NCBI RefSeq assembly: GCF_009728995.1
Contig: NZ_VTZW01000009.1
Coordinates: forward strand, 250,501-314,500
From: Streptomonospora sp. PA3
Lineage (GTDB): Bacteria > Actinomycetota > Actinomycetes > Streptosporangiales > Streptosporangiaceae
Length of the DNA: 64,000 bases
Reading direction: 5' to 3'
Shown here one piece after another: positions 24,863 to 33,900 of this stretch. Under the pieces are notes generated by a model. That model ran no database searches. It had not been told where the DNA came from and saw nothing but the letters and a program-made list of their open reading frames with translations. The position numbers and the translations under genes are program-made. Position 1 is the first letter of the stretch, and the number at the start of each line of letters is the position of its first letter.

Positions 24863-25855
24863 CTACCGCGCGAACGCGTCCACTCCCGTCAGTTCGGCCG
24901 ACAGCCGCCACAGGCGGGCGGCCTCGTCGGGGTCGATGGCGTAGGTGCGCACCCCCGACAGCGTGCTCGCGTCCCCGGTCTCGACCGGCTCGGCGATGTC
25001 GCAGTCCTCGCAGTACACCCCGCCCATCCCGGTGAGCTGCGGGGAGGTCGCCGCCCACACCTGCGTGGCGGCCCCCTGCTCGGGTGTCTTGAACCTGGGG
25101 TTGATCTGGCGGCCCTGCTCGTCGATCCAGCCGGCGGCGATCATCTCCTCCTTGGGCAGGTGGCGCTGGAGGGGCGTCAGGATGCCGCCCGGGTGGAGGG
25201 AGAAGGCGCGCACTCCCTGGTCTCCGCCCAGCGCGTCGAGGTGGACGGCGAAGAGCACGTTGGCGGTCTTGGCCTGCCCGTAGGCTTCCCACTTGTCGTA
25301 GCCCCGCTCGAAGTGGATGTCGTCCCAGCGGATCGGGGAGCGGTGGTGGCCGCGGGAGGAGACCGAGACGACGCGGGCGCCCGCTCCGTCGGCGATGGCC
25401 GGCCAGAGGCGGTTGACCAGGGCGAAGTGGCCGAGGTGGTTGGTGGCGAACTGCGCCTCCCAGCCGGGGCCGACGCGGGTCTCGGGGCAGGCCATGATCC
25501 CGGCGTTGCCGATCATGATGTCGATGCTCCGCCCCGAGGCGAGGAACCGGTCGGCGAAGGCGCGGACGCTGTCGAGGTCGGCGAGGTCGAGTTCGTCCAC
25601 CTCGACGCCGCCGGCGGCCTGCGCGGCGAATGCGGCGGCCGCTTCCTCGGCGGCCTCCGGGCGGCGAGCGGGGACGACGACGTGGGCGCCCGCCTCGGCG
25701 AGGGCGCGCGTGGTCTCCAGGCCGAGCCCCGAGTAGCCGCCGGTCACGACGGCGAGCCGACCGCCGAGGTCGATCCCCTCCAGGACCTCCTTCGCGGTGG
25801 TCCGGGCCGAGAAGCCCGATCCGATCGGGCGCTGCGCGGTGTGCTGTGTGGTCAT
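24863..25855 (-). CDS. Short-chain dehydrogenase/reductase (retinol dehydrogenase-like)
   Basis: 330-residue SDR. The cofactor motif is AVVTGGYSGLGLETTRALAEAG (TGxxxGxG, residues ~35-56); NNAG is modified to IGNAGI; the catalytic Ser occurs in VVSVSSRG and the active-site pair in YGQAKTAN (YxxxK). An extended C-terminus fits the oxidoreductase group near retinol dehydrogenases and protochlorophyllide reductase-like SDRs. A close paralogue lies at 51955. It is convergent with dcd (21-base gap) and probably monocistronic. Confidence 0.9.
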   Translation of the reverse strand: MTTQHTAQRPIGSGFSARTTAKEVLEGIDLGGRLAVVTGGYSGLGLETTRALAEAGAHVVVPARRPEAAEEAAAAFAAQAAGGVEVDELDLADLDSVRAFADRFLASGRSIDIMIGNAGIMACPETRVGPGWEAQFATNHLGHFALVNRLWPAIADGAGARVVSVSSRGHHRSPIRWDDIHFERGYDKWEAYGQAKTANVLFAVHLDALGGDQGVRAFSLHPGGILTPLQRHLPKEEMIAAGWIDEQGRQINPRFKTPEQGAATQVWAATSPQLTGMGGVYCEDCDIAEPVETGDASTLSGVRTYAIDPDEAARLWRLSAELTGVDAFAR

Positions 25856-25993
25856 GGTCGCGATGCTAGAAGGTGGAGTGCACTCGACCTCAAGCGCACC
25901 GCACCGGCCGCCGCGCCGGTCTCGCCGCCTACGAGCACCGCACCGATACGCCGTCCGCGATCGCCGCCTTCGGCGCCGCCGGCACCGGCCCGC

Positions 25994-26650
25994 CTACAAG
26001 CGCGGAGTCCCGTACCCGCCGCCGTATCCCCCGTATCCGCCTCCGTACCCGCCGGGGCGCGGATACCCGCCGCCGCCCCCGGTCACCTCGGCCTGGCGGC
26101 GGCGCTTGGGCAGCACGTAGGCCGCGAACAGCCCGCCGAGGAAGCCGAACAGGTGCGCCTGCCAGGAGACTCCCGTCTGCTGGGGCAGCACTCCCCAGAT
26201 GAGCGTGCCGTAGAACAGGACGACGCAGATCATGATCACGATGTCGACAGTGCGGCGCTCGACGATTCCGCGCAGGACCGTGTACCCGAAGTAGCCGAAG
26301 ACCAGCCCGCTGGCCCCCACGGTCAGCGCGCCGGGCCCCGTGAGCAGCCACACGCCCACCCCGCTGACCAGGACCACGATGACCGTGGTCCACAGGAACC
26401 GCCACAGCCCGCCGAAGGCCACGAGCGCGCCGAGCACCAGGAACGGCACCGAGTTGCTCATCAGATGGCCGAAGCCCGCGTGCATGAAGGGGGCGGTGAA
26501 CACGGTCCAGGCGTTGTCGACCGTCCACGAGCGCAACCCGAAGACGATGTCGAGCGCGCCCCCGAGGACGGTGTCGATGATCTCGAACACCCACATCGCG
26601 GCCAGCATCGCCGCGACGGTGAGGAAGCCGACTATCCGTGAGTGCGTCAC
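25994..26650 (-). CDS. Rhomboid-family intramembrane serine protease
   Basis: 218-residue membrane protein with six predicted helices. The catalytic Ser is S114 in GASGLVFGYFGY (GxSG motif) and the general base H166 in WQAHLFGFLGG; HAGFGHLMSNSVPF is the conserved HxxxN region. It cleaves membrane-embedded substrates; its target is unknown. A Gly/Tyr-rich C-terminal tail (GGYGGGYGGYGGGYG) is cytoplasmic low complexity. GTG start at 26648-26650 with GTAGGGG upstream. The longer frame upstream lacks conservation. Confidence 0.9.
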   Translation of the reverse strand: MTHSRIVGFLTVAAMLAAMWVFEIIDTVLGGALDIVFGLRSWTVDNAWTVFTAPFMHAGFGHLMSNSVPFLVLGALVAFGGLWRFLWTTVIVVLVSGVGVWLLTGPGALTVGASGLVFGYFGYTVLRGIVERRTVDIVIMICVVLFYGTLIWGVLPQQTGVSWQAHLFGFLGGLFAAYVLPKRRRQAEVTGGGGGYPRPGGYGGGYGGYGGGYGTPRL

Positions 26651-27184
26651 CCCTACGACTCTATGCGAGTCCCCTTCGCGCGCCCAGGGGCGCTCGGGGC
26701 TGTGGACGGCACCCTCATCGCACCTACACCGGCCGTGGCGGCGAATCACGGTACTCACACGCGAACGGCCTGTGTGTAGCCGTTTTGAGCTGCCAAGACG
26801 CAGAAATTGTGGTGCCTGTCACGCCGCAATGGAATGTGGTGCGAATCACACTCGGGGCGTCCGCGCGCGCCCAAGTCCGGTGCGCACGTCCGCTTTCCGG
26901 GTCCCCGCCAACGGTAAACGTGTTATCTCTCCGTGACGATGCCGGGGGCAAGTCTTCGCAGTTCGTCTGTATGGTTCGTATCGCCATAAATGGGATTTAA
27001 AGAGCGGTGAGGACACGGCTACGCGCGTGGAAGCGCCCCGATCCGGCGGGGTCCTTCCGAAGGGCGGACGGCGCAGTCCAGTCACTGAAGGTAATCCGAA
27101 CGCGCATCGCCCAGGCGCGCGGAGGGACGCGCCAGCGAGGCTCGCACTTCCCGCGTGCCCCCGGACAGAGTCAAAGAGGAGACC
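26651..27184. other. Intergenic region upstream of the glycine-betaine transporter
   Basis: About 534 bases, divergent promoters for the rhomboid gene and the opuA-type operon. The region 26935-27002 is AT-richer than average (around GCCATAAATGGGATTTAAAG) and is the best place for the transporter promoter, leaving a ~180-base leader. I found no ydaO-type c-di-AMP riboswitch signature. Confidence 0.4.
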
Positions 27185-28537
27185 GTGCCAGCAGTACGCG
27201 CAGACAAGCTCTACAAGATATTCGGCAGACGCCCGGGCAGGGCCGTCGAACTGCTGGCGGACGGCCGGCACCGCGACGAGATCAAGTCGCTGAACGTCAC
27301 CGCCGCGGTCATCGACGTCTCCTTCGAGGTGCAGCCCGGTGAGATCTTCGTGGTCATGGGCCTGTCGGGCTCCGGGAAGTCCACGTTGATCCGCATGCTC
27401 AACGGGCTGCTGCCCCCAACGGCCGGTTCGGTCGAGATCGAGGGGACCGACATCACCAAGCTGGGCAAGTCGGGCCTGCGCCGGCTGCGCAGCGAGAAGG
27501 TGAGCATGGTCTTCCAGCACTTCGCGCTGTTCCCCCACCGCACCGTGCTGGACAACGCCGCCTACGGCCTGGAGGTCCGCGGTGTGGCCCGCTCCGAGCG
27601 CGAGGCCAAGGCGCGCGAGGCGCTCGCGCTGGTCGGCCTGGACGGCTGGGAGCTCAAGGTCCCCGGCCAGCTCTCCGGCGGCATGCAGCAGCGCGTCGGC
27701 CTGGCGCGGGCGCTGGCCGCCGACACCGACATCATCCTGATGGACGAGGCCTTCAGCGCCCTGGACCCGCTGATCCGGCGCGACATGCAGTCCCAGCTGC
27801 TGGAGCTGCAGGAGTCGCTGGGCAAGACCATCATCTTCATCACCCACGACCTCAACGAGGCGATGCGCCTGGGCGACCGGATCTGCGTGCTGCGCGACGG
27901 CCGCGTGGCCCAGATCGGCACGGCCGAGGAGATCCTCAACGACCCGGCCAACGACTACGTCGCCCAGTTCGTCGAGGACGTCGACCGCACCCGCGTGCTC
28001 ACCGCCTCCTCGGTCATGGAGGCGCCCATCCCCGTCGTCGACCCCGGCCAGGGCCCGCGCGCCGCGCTGCGCACCATGCGCGAGAACCAGACGCCCTGGG
28101 CGTTCGTGGTCCGCCGCAACCGCCGGCTGGTGGGCGCGGTGGGGGAGACGGCCATCGGCGAGGCCGTGCGCGACAACGCCAAGGAGATCGACGGGATCGT
28201 CGAGACCGGGGTGGAGCGCGTCCATCCCGACACCCCCGTCGCCGACATGTTCGGCCAGGCGGCGGAAAGCTCCTACCCCCTCGCCGTGGTCGACGACCAG
28301 GAGCGGCTGGTGGGCGTCATCCCCCGCGTGACGCTGCTCGCCGCGCTCGCGTCGAGCGTGGGCGACAACGGGGAGGCCGAGCCGGCCGCCGAAGCGTCCG
28401 GGGACGCCGCCGAGTCCGCGCCCGGCACCGAGGCGGCCGCCGACGGCGAGACCGCCGACGAGGGGCCGCAGAGCGCGGCGCAGACCGAGTCCGACCGGGG
28501 CGACGACGCCCCCGCCACCGAAGGGAGCCGGCAGTGA
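27185..28537 (+). CDS. opuAA: Glycine betaine/proline ABC transporter ATPase
   Basis: 450-residue ATPase of the ProV/OpuAA class, which powers uptake of compatible solutes at high osmolarity. Walker A is GLSGSGKST (residues ~59-67), the signature LSGGMQQRVGLARAL (~162-176), Walker B IILMDEAFSALD (~182-193) and the H-loop ITHD. Tandem CBS domains (~275-400) sense ionic strength or nucleotides in this class. An acidic Ala/Glu/Asp-rich tail of ~60 residues is unusual. The GTG at 27185 follows AAAGAGGAG. Its stop overlaps the permease start by four bases. Confidence 0.95.
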   Translation: MPAVRADKLYKIFGRRPGRAVELLADGRHRDEIKSLNVTAAVIDVSFEVQPGEIFVVMGLSGSGKSTLIRMLNGLLPPTAGSVEIEGTDITKLGKSGLRRLRSEKVSMVFQHFALFPHRTVLDNAAYGLEVRGVARSEREAKAREALALVGLDGWELKVPGQLSGGMQQRVGLARALAADTDIILMDEAFSALDPLIRRDMQSQLLELQESLGKTIIFITHDLNEAMRLGDRICVLRDGRVAQIGTAEEILNDPANDYVAQFVEDVDRTRVLTASSVMEAPIPVVDPGQGPRAALRTMRENQTPWAFVVRRNRRLVGAVGETAIGEAVRDNAKEIDGIVETGVERVHPDTPVADMFGQAAESSYPLAVVDDQERLVGVIPRVTLLAALASSVGDNGEAEPAAEASGDAAESAPGTEAAADGETADEGPQSAAQTESDRGDDAPATEGSRQ

Positions 28538-29775
28538 GCCTGACGTCCTATGCCGTTCCCGTGCCGCGCATCCCTGTCGGCCAGACGTTCGACGCGGCGA
28601 TCAACTGGCTGCGGGTGAACTTCCAGGCGGTCTTCGACTTCATCGGCCTCATCATCGAGACGTGCGTCGACACCCTGTTCGCCCTGTTCAGTGCACCTTC
28701 TGCCACCCAGTTCACGCTGGCGGCCGCCGCTGTGACCGCCGGCGGGCTGCTGGCGCGCAAGCGCTACGTCCCGACCCTGATCGCGGTGGCGGTGTGGGCC
28801 GGCTTCTACGTCGCCGAGGTGTCGGCGGGCCTGGCGGCAGGGGTGATCACCGCCCTGCCCGCGCCGCTGTTCCTGTGGGCGATGAACCTGTTCGGGGCCG
28901 AGTACGTCTACCCGCCGCTGGTCCTGGCGCTGCTGCTGCTGGTCGCGCTGGTCGCCATCAGCTTCACGGCCACGCGCGAACGCCGCCAATGGGTGCTCGC
29001 CGGGGTCTCGGCCGGGGTGCTGCTGCTGATCCTCGCGCTGCACTTCATCGTCGGCGTGCAGCTGTCCCTGATCGTGGCGGCCCTGCTGGCCACGATCGCC
29101 CTCGTCGTCGCCGGGTGGCGCGTCGCCCTGTTCAGCATCCTGGGATTCCTGCTGATCATCAGCATGGAGAGCTGGGAGAACGCCATGAGCAGCCTCGCGC
29201 TGATCCTGGTGGCGACGCTGGTGGCGGTGGCGATCTCGCTGCCCATCGGCGTGCTGGCGGCCCAGAGCCGCCACGTCAGCAACGCGGCCAAACCGGTGCT
29301 GGACTTCATGCAGACCCTGCCGGCGTTCGTCTACCTGCTGCCGGCGATCGCCTTCTTCAGCATCGGCATCGTGCCCGGCGTCATCGCGACCGTCATCTTC
29401 GCGATGCCTCCCGGCGTGCGCCTCACCGAGCTGGGCATCCGCCAGGTCGACAAGGAGCTGGTCGAGGCGGGCGAGGCGTTCGGCGCACCCGACTGGCAGA
29501 TCCTGCGGCGCATTCAGCTGCCGCTCGCGCTGGCCACCATCATGGCCGGCATCAACCAGATCATCATGCTCAGCCTGTCCATGGTCGTCATCGCCGGCAT
29601 GGTCGGCGCCGGCGGTCTGGGCAACGACGTCTACACCGGCATCGCCCAAGGCGACGTCCCGGTGGGCTTCGAAGGCGGCATCGCCGTAGTCATCCTGGCC
29701 ATCTTCCTGGACCGGCTGACCGGCGCCGTCACCCGCTTCTCCCCCGCGGCCCGCGCGCAGCGCGCGTCCGCCTGA
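28534..29775 (+). CDS. opuAB: Glycine betaine ABC transporter permease
   Basis: 413-residue inner-membrane permease. The N-terminal ~200 residues add several extra helices (as in ProW-type permeases). The BPD_transp_1 domain covers ~205-395 with the coupling EAA-like motif EAGEAFGAPDWQILRRIQLP. Segment LDFMQTLPAFVYLLPAIAFF is highly conserved in OpuAB/ProW. The GTG start overlaps the ATPase stop (GTGA), a sign of translational coupling. It forms the channel with the ATPase at 27185 and receives substrate from the lipoprotein at 29849. Confidence 0.95.
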   Translation: MSLTSYAVPVPRIPVGQTFDAAINWLRVNFQAVFDFIGLIIETCVDTLFALFSAPSATQFTLAAAAVTAGGLLARKRYVPTLIAVAVWAGFYVAEVSAGLAAGVITALPAPLFLWAMNLFGAEYVYPPLVLALLLLVALVAISFTATRERRQWVLAGVSAGVLLLILALHFIVGVQLSLIVAALLATIALVVAGWRVALFSILGFLLIISMESWENAMSSLALILVATLVAVAISLPIGVLAAQSRHVSNAAKPVLDFMQTLPAFVYLLPAIAFFSIGIVPGVIATVIFAMPPGVRLTELGIRQVDKELVEAGEAFGAPDWQILRRIQLPLALATIMAGINQIIMLSLSMVVIAGMVGAGGLGNDVYTGIAQGDVPVGFEGGIAVVILAIFLDRLTGAVTRFSPAARAQRASA

Positions 29776-29848
29776 TCCCCATCCCCCGCCCCGCCGCCGC
29801 CCGCGGCGGCGGGGCACCCCTGGAAACACCCGCACAAGAGGAGGAATC

Positions 29849-30802
29849 GTGAGCGATCGCAAACGCTCCACCAAGCTGATCGGAGTCGGCGCCGCGACCG
29901 CGTCGCTGGCGCTGATGCTGAGCGCCTGCGGTGGAGGCGCCGAGGGCGGCGTGTCCACGGGCCCCGAGGGGGGTGACGAGGCCGCGAACAAGGAGATCAC
30001 CATCGGCCTCATCCCCTGGGAGGAGGACATCGCCGTCACGCACCTGTGGAAGGCGGTCCTGGAGGAGAAGGGCTACGACGTCACGATCAAGAACGTCGAC
30101 GTCGCCCCCGTCTTCGAGGGCACGGCCAACGGCGACATCGACCTGTTCCTGGACACCTGGCTGCCCGGCACCCACGGCGACTACTGGGACGAGTACGGCG
30201 ACAAGCTGGAGGACCTGGGCGCCTGGAACGAGGGCGCCAGCCTGGAGCTGACGGTCCCCTCCTACATGGAGGACATCAACTCCATCGAGGACCTCAAGGG
30301 CAACGCCGACCAGTTCAACGGCGAGATCATCGGCATCGAGTCCGGCTCGGGCCTGGTGCAGACCACCGAGGAGGAGGCGATCCCCGCCTACGGCCTCGGT
30401 GAGGAGTACAAGCTGGTCAAGTCCTCGACCCCGGCGATGCTGGAGGAGCTGCGCACGGCGATCAAGGACGAGAAGCCGATCGTCGTGACGCTGTGGCGTC
30501 CGCACATCATCTACGCCCAGGAGGACCTCAAGGACCTGGAGGACCCCAAGGGCGCGATGGGCGAGCCCGAGTCGCTGCACAGCGTCGGCCGTCCCGGGTT
30601 CTCCGAGGACTTCCCGAAGGTCGCCGACTGGCTGGGCAACTTCAAGCTCGACGGCGAGCAGATCGGCGACCTGGAGCAGGTCGTCATCGCCGAGCACGAG
30701 GGCGAGGAGACCGAGGGCGCGAAGGCCTGGCTGGCCGAGAACCCCGAGGTCCTCGAGACGGCCATGGGCGAGGACGCCAAGGGCCTGGACTTCAGCTCCT
30801 AG
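29849..30802 (+). CDS. opuAC: Glycine betaine-binding lipoprotein
   Basis: 317-residue substrate-binding lipoprotein. The signal peptide ends in lipobox LMLSAC with C27 as lipidation site. The mature OpuAC domain begins KEITIGLIPWEEDIAVTHLW; W34/W-type aromatic residues for the betaine cage are seen in PWEED, LDTWLPGTHGDYW and LWRPHIIY. It captures betaine or related osmolytes outside the membrane and delivers them to the permease encoded 73 bases upstream. GTG start preceded by AAGAGGAGG. It is the last gene of the operon and is followed by a strong hairpin terminator. Confidence 0.95.
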   Translation: MSDRKRSTKLIGVGAATASLALMLSACGGGAEGGVSTGPEGGDEAANKEITIGLIPWEEDIAVTHLWKAVLEEKGYDVTIKNVDVAPVFEGTANGDIDLFLDTWLPGTHGDYWDEYGDKLEDLGAWNEGASLELTVPSYMEDINSIEDLKGNADQFNGEIIGIESGSGLVQTTEEEAIPAYGLGEEYKLVKSSTPAMLEELRTAIKDEKPIVVTLWRPHIIYAQEDLKDLEDPKGAMGEPESLHSVGRPGFSEDFPKVADWLGNFKLDGEQIGDLEQVVIAEHEGEETEGAKAWLAENPEVLETAMGEDAKGLDFSS

Positions 30803-30853
30803 CCGGCGTCCGCGGCACCCGCTGAGGCGGGGCCGCGGCCCCGCGGTGCAAAC

Positions 30854-30882
30854 GCGGGCCGTGTCCGCCGGACACGGCCCGC
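30854..30882 (+). terminator. Terminator of the glycine-betaine operon
   Basis: Perfect 13-bp stem GCGGGCCGTGTCC / GGACACGGCCCGC with a GCC loop, 52 bases after the lipoprotein stop, followed by TTCGCTGT. Also positioned to stop minus-strand transcription from 30921. Confidence 0.85.
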
Positions 30883-30920
30883 TTCGCTGTCTGGGCCGGA
30901 TCCGCCCGCGGCGGGCGTCC

Positions 30921-31424
30921 TCAGCGCCCCGACGTCAGCGAGCGGTCGCGCGGCGGGATGCCCGCGGTGCTCATGAACGCGTCGACCTTGGCCGGCGAGG
31001 TCAGCCCGGTCAGCGGGAGGTAGGGGCGGCTGGCGCGGCGCCCCTCGACCGAGGGGAACTGGCGCGGGCGGCCGGTGACGTCGCACAGGCCCAGCGACCG
31101 GGTGCGCCCGGGCAGCACGTAGTAGGAGCCGACGTCGGCGAAGGGGATGCGGACGATGTAGCGGCCCCGCGTGTAGCGGAACTCGCCGTCCTCGACCTCC
31201 AGGACCGGAACCCGCAGCCGGAACCCGTCCCACAGCAGGGCCAGCCCGGCCAGCAGCGCCGCGGCGCCCAGCGCGGCCACCGCCCAGCGCGCCGGCCCCT
31301 GGACGGCCGGCAGCCACAGGCCCGCCGCTCCGGCACCCGCGCCCGCGGCGGCCAGAGCCGCACCGCCCCACAGTTCCGCCCGTTTGCGGCCCATGGGGCA
31401 GATCAACCGAACCTTCTCGGACAC
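30921..31424 (-). CDS. Small two-helix membrane protein with PH-like domain
   Basis: 167 residues. Two adjacent membrane helices (about residues 22-45 and 48-70) are followed by a beta-rich domain resembling bacterial PH/YcxB-like domains (LEVEDGEFRYTRGRYIVRIPFADVGSYYVL). Function unknown. The GTG at 31422-31424 follows GAGAGAGG and is preferred to more upstream starts that add an Arg-rich leader. Similar helix-plus-PH organisation is seen in the genes at 34891 and 55041. It converges on the glycine-betaine operon. Confidence 0.7.
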   Translation of the reverse strand: MSEKVRLICPMGRKRAELWGGAALAAAGAGAGAAGLWLPAVQGPARWAVAALGAAALLAGLALLWDGFRLRVPVLEVEDGEFRYTRGRYIVRIPFADVGSYYVLPGRTRSLGLCDVTGRPRQFPSVEGRRASRPYLPLTGLTSPAKVDAFMSTAGIPPRDRSLTSGR

Positions 31425-31716
31425 GGGGGTGCCTCTCTCACTGCATGGGATGGGATGCGGCAGTCCGAACTTTATCGGGTTCCCGGTCGGCCGAAGGGCG
31501 GTTTGCGGCGATCGGCGGCGCCGATTTCGAACGTCCCAATCCGGGTGCGCAGCGGGGCGTGCGGCGTGTCGGGGGCCTGTGCGCACACCGACGGCGGCCG
31601 CACGCGGCGGCCGCCGTGGTGCCCGGGCCCGGTCGTCCCCCGGTGCCCGCCCCGGTCGTCACCGGATAGCGGGGCGGGCGCGGTACCCGGCCGTCAGCGA
31701 GTGGCGGGACGGAGTC

Positions 31717-32643
31717 CTAGCAGTTGGTCTCGCGGTAGTCGGAGATGTCGGAGAACCAGCCGGTGCTGGGCGGCGGGCACAGGAACTGGCGGTAGCGCTC
31801 GTCCCCGTCCACATACAGCTTCAGCCAGGAGATGCTGTACTTGGCGATGGTCGTGTTGGAGATGTTCGGCGCGAAGTGGCTCGCCCCCTCCAGCTCCAGG
31901 TAGGCCTTGCCGGGCGAGCTGGGCAGGCTCTCGTAGAACGGGATGGAGTGCGAGCTCACCGAGGCGACGGAGTCGTTCTCGGCGCCGATGATCATGGTCG
32001 GCACCCGCACGCCGCCCCAGGTCTTGTCGAGGTTCCACGGGGTCAGCGGGATGGCCGCCTTGATCTCGGGCCGGTCCTCGGCGATCTCCAGCGCGCCGCC
32101 GCCGCCCATCGAGTGGCCCATGGCGGCCATCTTGTCGCCGTCGACGATGTCGGCGACGTCGCTGCGCTCGGCCAGGTAGTCCATGGCGGCGCCGATCTGC
32201 TCCCCCCGGCTGCTCGGCTGGTCGTAGCGGGTGTTGGTGTCGATGAGGAAGACGACGAAGCCGTGGGAGGCCAGGCGCGGGCCCAGCCACGAGTAGGAGG
32301 TGGAGCTGGCGGTGTATCCCGGGGCGACGACGACGCCGCCGTAGACGTGGCTGTCGTCCTCGGGGTAGTGGATGGTGCCGCCGCCGAATCCGCTCACCAG
32401 CGAGGAGACGCTCTCCTCGTCGGTGTCGAACGGACCGCTGGACGCCTCAAGGCCCTCCTCCGTGGGATCGGGCCCGATCTGGTCGGCGTGGGCGGGCGCG
32501 CCGAGGGCGCCGACACCGCTGACGGCCAGGGTGAGGGCGGCGGCGATGCGGCCGGCGGTCCGCAGGGGGCCGCGGGCCGCGGGGGCGGCGTCCGGCGCGG
32601 CGGTCGCCGCGGGGGGTTCGGCGGTGGCGTGCGAATCGAGCAT
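31717..32643 (-). CDS. Secreted cutinase/polyesterase (PET hydrolase-like, TfCut2 family)
   Basis: 308-residue alpha/beta-hydrolase with a long N-terminal export signal (helix about 30-50, cleavage near AHA-D, residue 53). The mature part is nearly collinear with Thermobifida cutinases: LEASSGPF, GFGGGTIHYP, GHSMGGGG with nucleophile S178, IPLTPWNLDKTW, D224 in AENDS, H256 in GASHFAPN, and C289/C308 for the C-terminal disulfide. The spacings S-D (46) and D-H (32) equal those known for TfCut2. It should hydrolyse cutin and aliphatic or aromatic polyesters outside the cell; activity on PET is inference. ATG follows AAAGGA. Monocistronic with a ~400-base upstream region. Confidence 0.94.
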   Translation of the reverse strand: MLDSHATAEPPAATAAPDAAPAARGPLRTAGRIAAALTLAVSGVGALGAPAHADQIGPDPTEEGLEASSGPFDTDEESVSSLVSGFGGGTIHYPEDDSHVYGGVVVAPGYTASSTSYSWLGPRLASHGFVVFLIDTNTRYDQPSSRGEQIGAAMDYLAERSDVADIVDGDKMAAMGHSMGGGGALEIAEDRPEIKAAIPLTPWNLDKTWGGVRVPTMIIGAENDSVASVSSHSIPFYESLPSSPGKAYLELEGASHFAPNISNTTIAKYSISWLKLYVDGDERYRQFLCPPPSTGWFSDISDYRETNC

Positions 32644-33054
32644 GGGGAATGTCCTTTGCCTCGTGGCGGGGCGCCGGGCGGCCGCGATCGGGCCGGGCCG
32701 GGACCCGCCGTGAGTTGCCGGGGGTGTCGGGCGGAGCGCCTGCGGGCGGGTTCGGGGGTAGGGGGTGGGTCCGCCGGGGCGCGTCCGCGGCCTATAGGGG
32801 ATGCCGGTGCCGGCGGCCGGTGCTGTCCGCGGGCATGTGGTAACTATCCGCAATCGCCGCCGCGGCGCATATCCGTTGAACCACCAGTGTCGGCGTCATC
32901 GCAGATGGCGTCCGGGAAATCCGGGGCCGCGCGGCCGGGCCGCGGCCCGGCCGTCCACAGCCTCGGGACCGGCCGGTGCGGATCGCGCCGCAAGCCGCCA
33001 TGATGGGCGTGCGGCATCCGGTGCGGTGCCGCAAGGCACGATCGAGGAGGGACC
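32644..33054. other. Divergent intergenic region between cutinase and methyltransferase genes
   Basis: About 410 GC-rich bases carrying both promoters. An AT-richer stretch at 32836-32890 is the best candidate. I searched by eye for a CelR-type GGGAGCGCTCCC box and did not find one here. Confidence 0.4.
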
Positions 33055-33872
33055 GTGGCCCACGACGACTCCGCGCCTCCGGCTGCGGGCGGCACCGCCG
33101 CCGGGGCGGGACTGGACACCTCGGTGCCGCATTCGGCCCGGGTGTGGAACTACTGGCTGGGAGGAAAGGACAACTACGCGGTCGATCGCGAGGCCGGCGA
33201 CCGGTTCCTCGAGGTGTTCCCCGGCATGGCGCAGGGGGCGCGCGCCTCGCGCGCGTTCCTCACCCGCACGGTCCGCTACCTGGCGGGCGAGGCCGGGATG
33301 CGCCAGTTCCTCGACGTCGGCACCGGGCTGCCCACCGCCGACAACACCCACGAGGTCGCCCAGGCGGTCGCGCCCGAGGCCCGCATCGTCTACGTCGACA
33401 ACGACCCGCTGGTGCTGCTGCACGCCCGTGCCCTGCTGACCAGCACGCCCGAGGGCGCCACCGCCTACATCGACGCCGATCTGCGCGAGCCCGAGCGGAT
33501 CCTGCACGAGGCCGCCGCGACCCTGGACCTCTCCCGCCCCGTCGCCCTGATGCTGATGGGCGTCCTCGGCCACATCCCCGACTACGACGAAGCCCGCTCG
33601 ATCGTGCGCCGCCTGGTGGCCGCGCTGCCCTCCGGCAGCCACCTGACGATCAACGACGGCACCAACGTCTTCAGCCAGGCCAACGCCGCTACAACGAGAC
33701 CGCGCCCAACCCCTACATCCAGCGCAGCCCCGAGGAGATCGCCGGCTTCTTCGAAGGGCTGGAACCGGTCGAGCCCGGCCTCGTCTCGGTCACCCGGTGG
33801 CGGCCCGAGCCCGGCGCCTTCGGCGAGCCGCCCGAGGTCGACGGGTTCGGTGCGGTCGCCCGCAAGCCCTGA
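33055..33872 (+). pseudogene. Frameshifted Methyltransf_19-type methyltransferase (paralogue of 19733)
   Basis: GTG at 33055 starts a protein with ARVWNYWLGGKDNYAVDREA, FLDVGTGLPTADNTHEVAQ and VYVDNDPLVLLHA, the same signatures as the intact copy at 19733. Near 33688, after FSQANA, the frame is lost. The +1 frame continues YNETAPNPYIQRSPEEIAGF and RWRPEPGAFGEPP to a stop at 33872, the expected C-terminus. A single-base indel separates the halves, so this is either a recent pseudogene or a sequencing error. Without correction the first frame would run on artificially into the gene at 34891. Confidence 0.85.
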
Positions 33873-33900
33873 GCCCAGCGGTGCCGGCTCCGGCCGCGGC

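Noticed and set aside
26651-27184. c-di-AMP (ydaO-type) riboswitch ahead of the osmolyte transporter.
   Set aside because: The leader is long enough and the biology fits, but I could not find the conserved core sequences or pairing.
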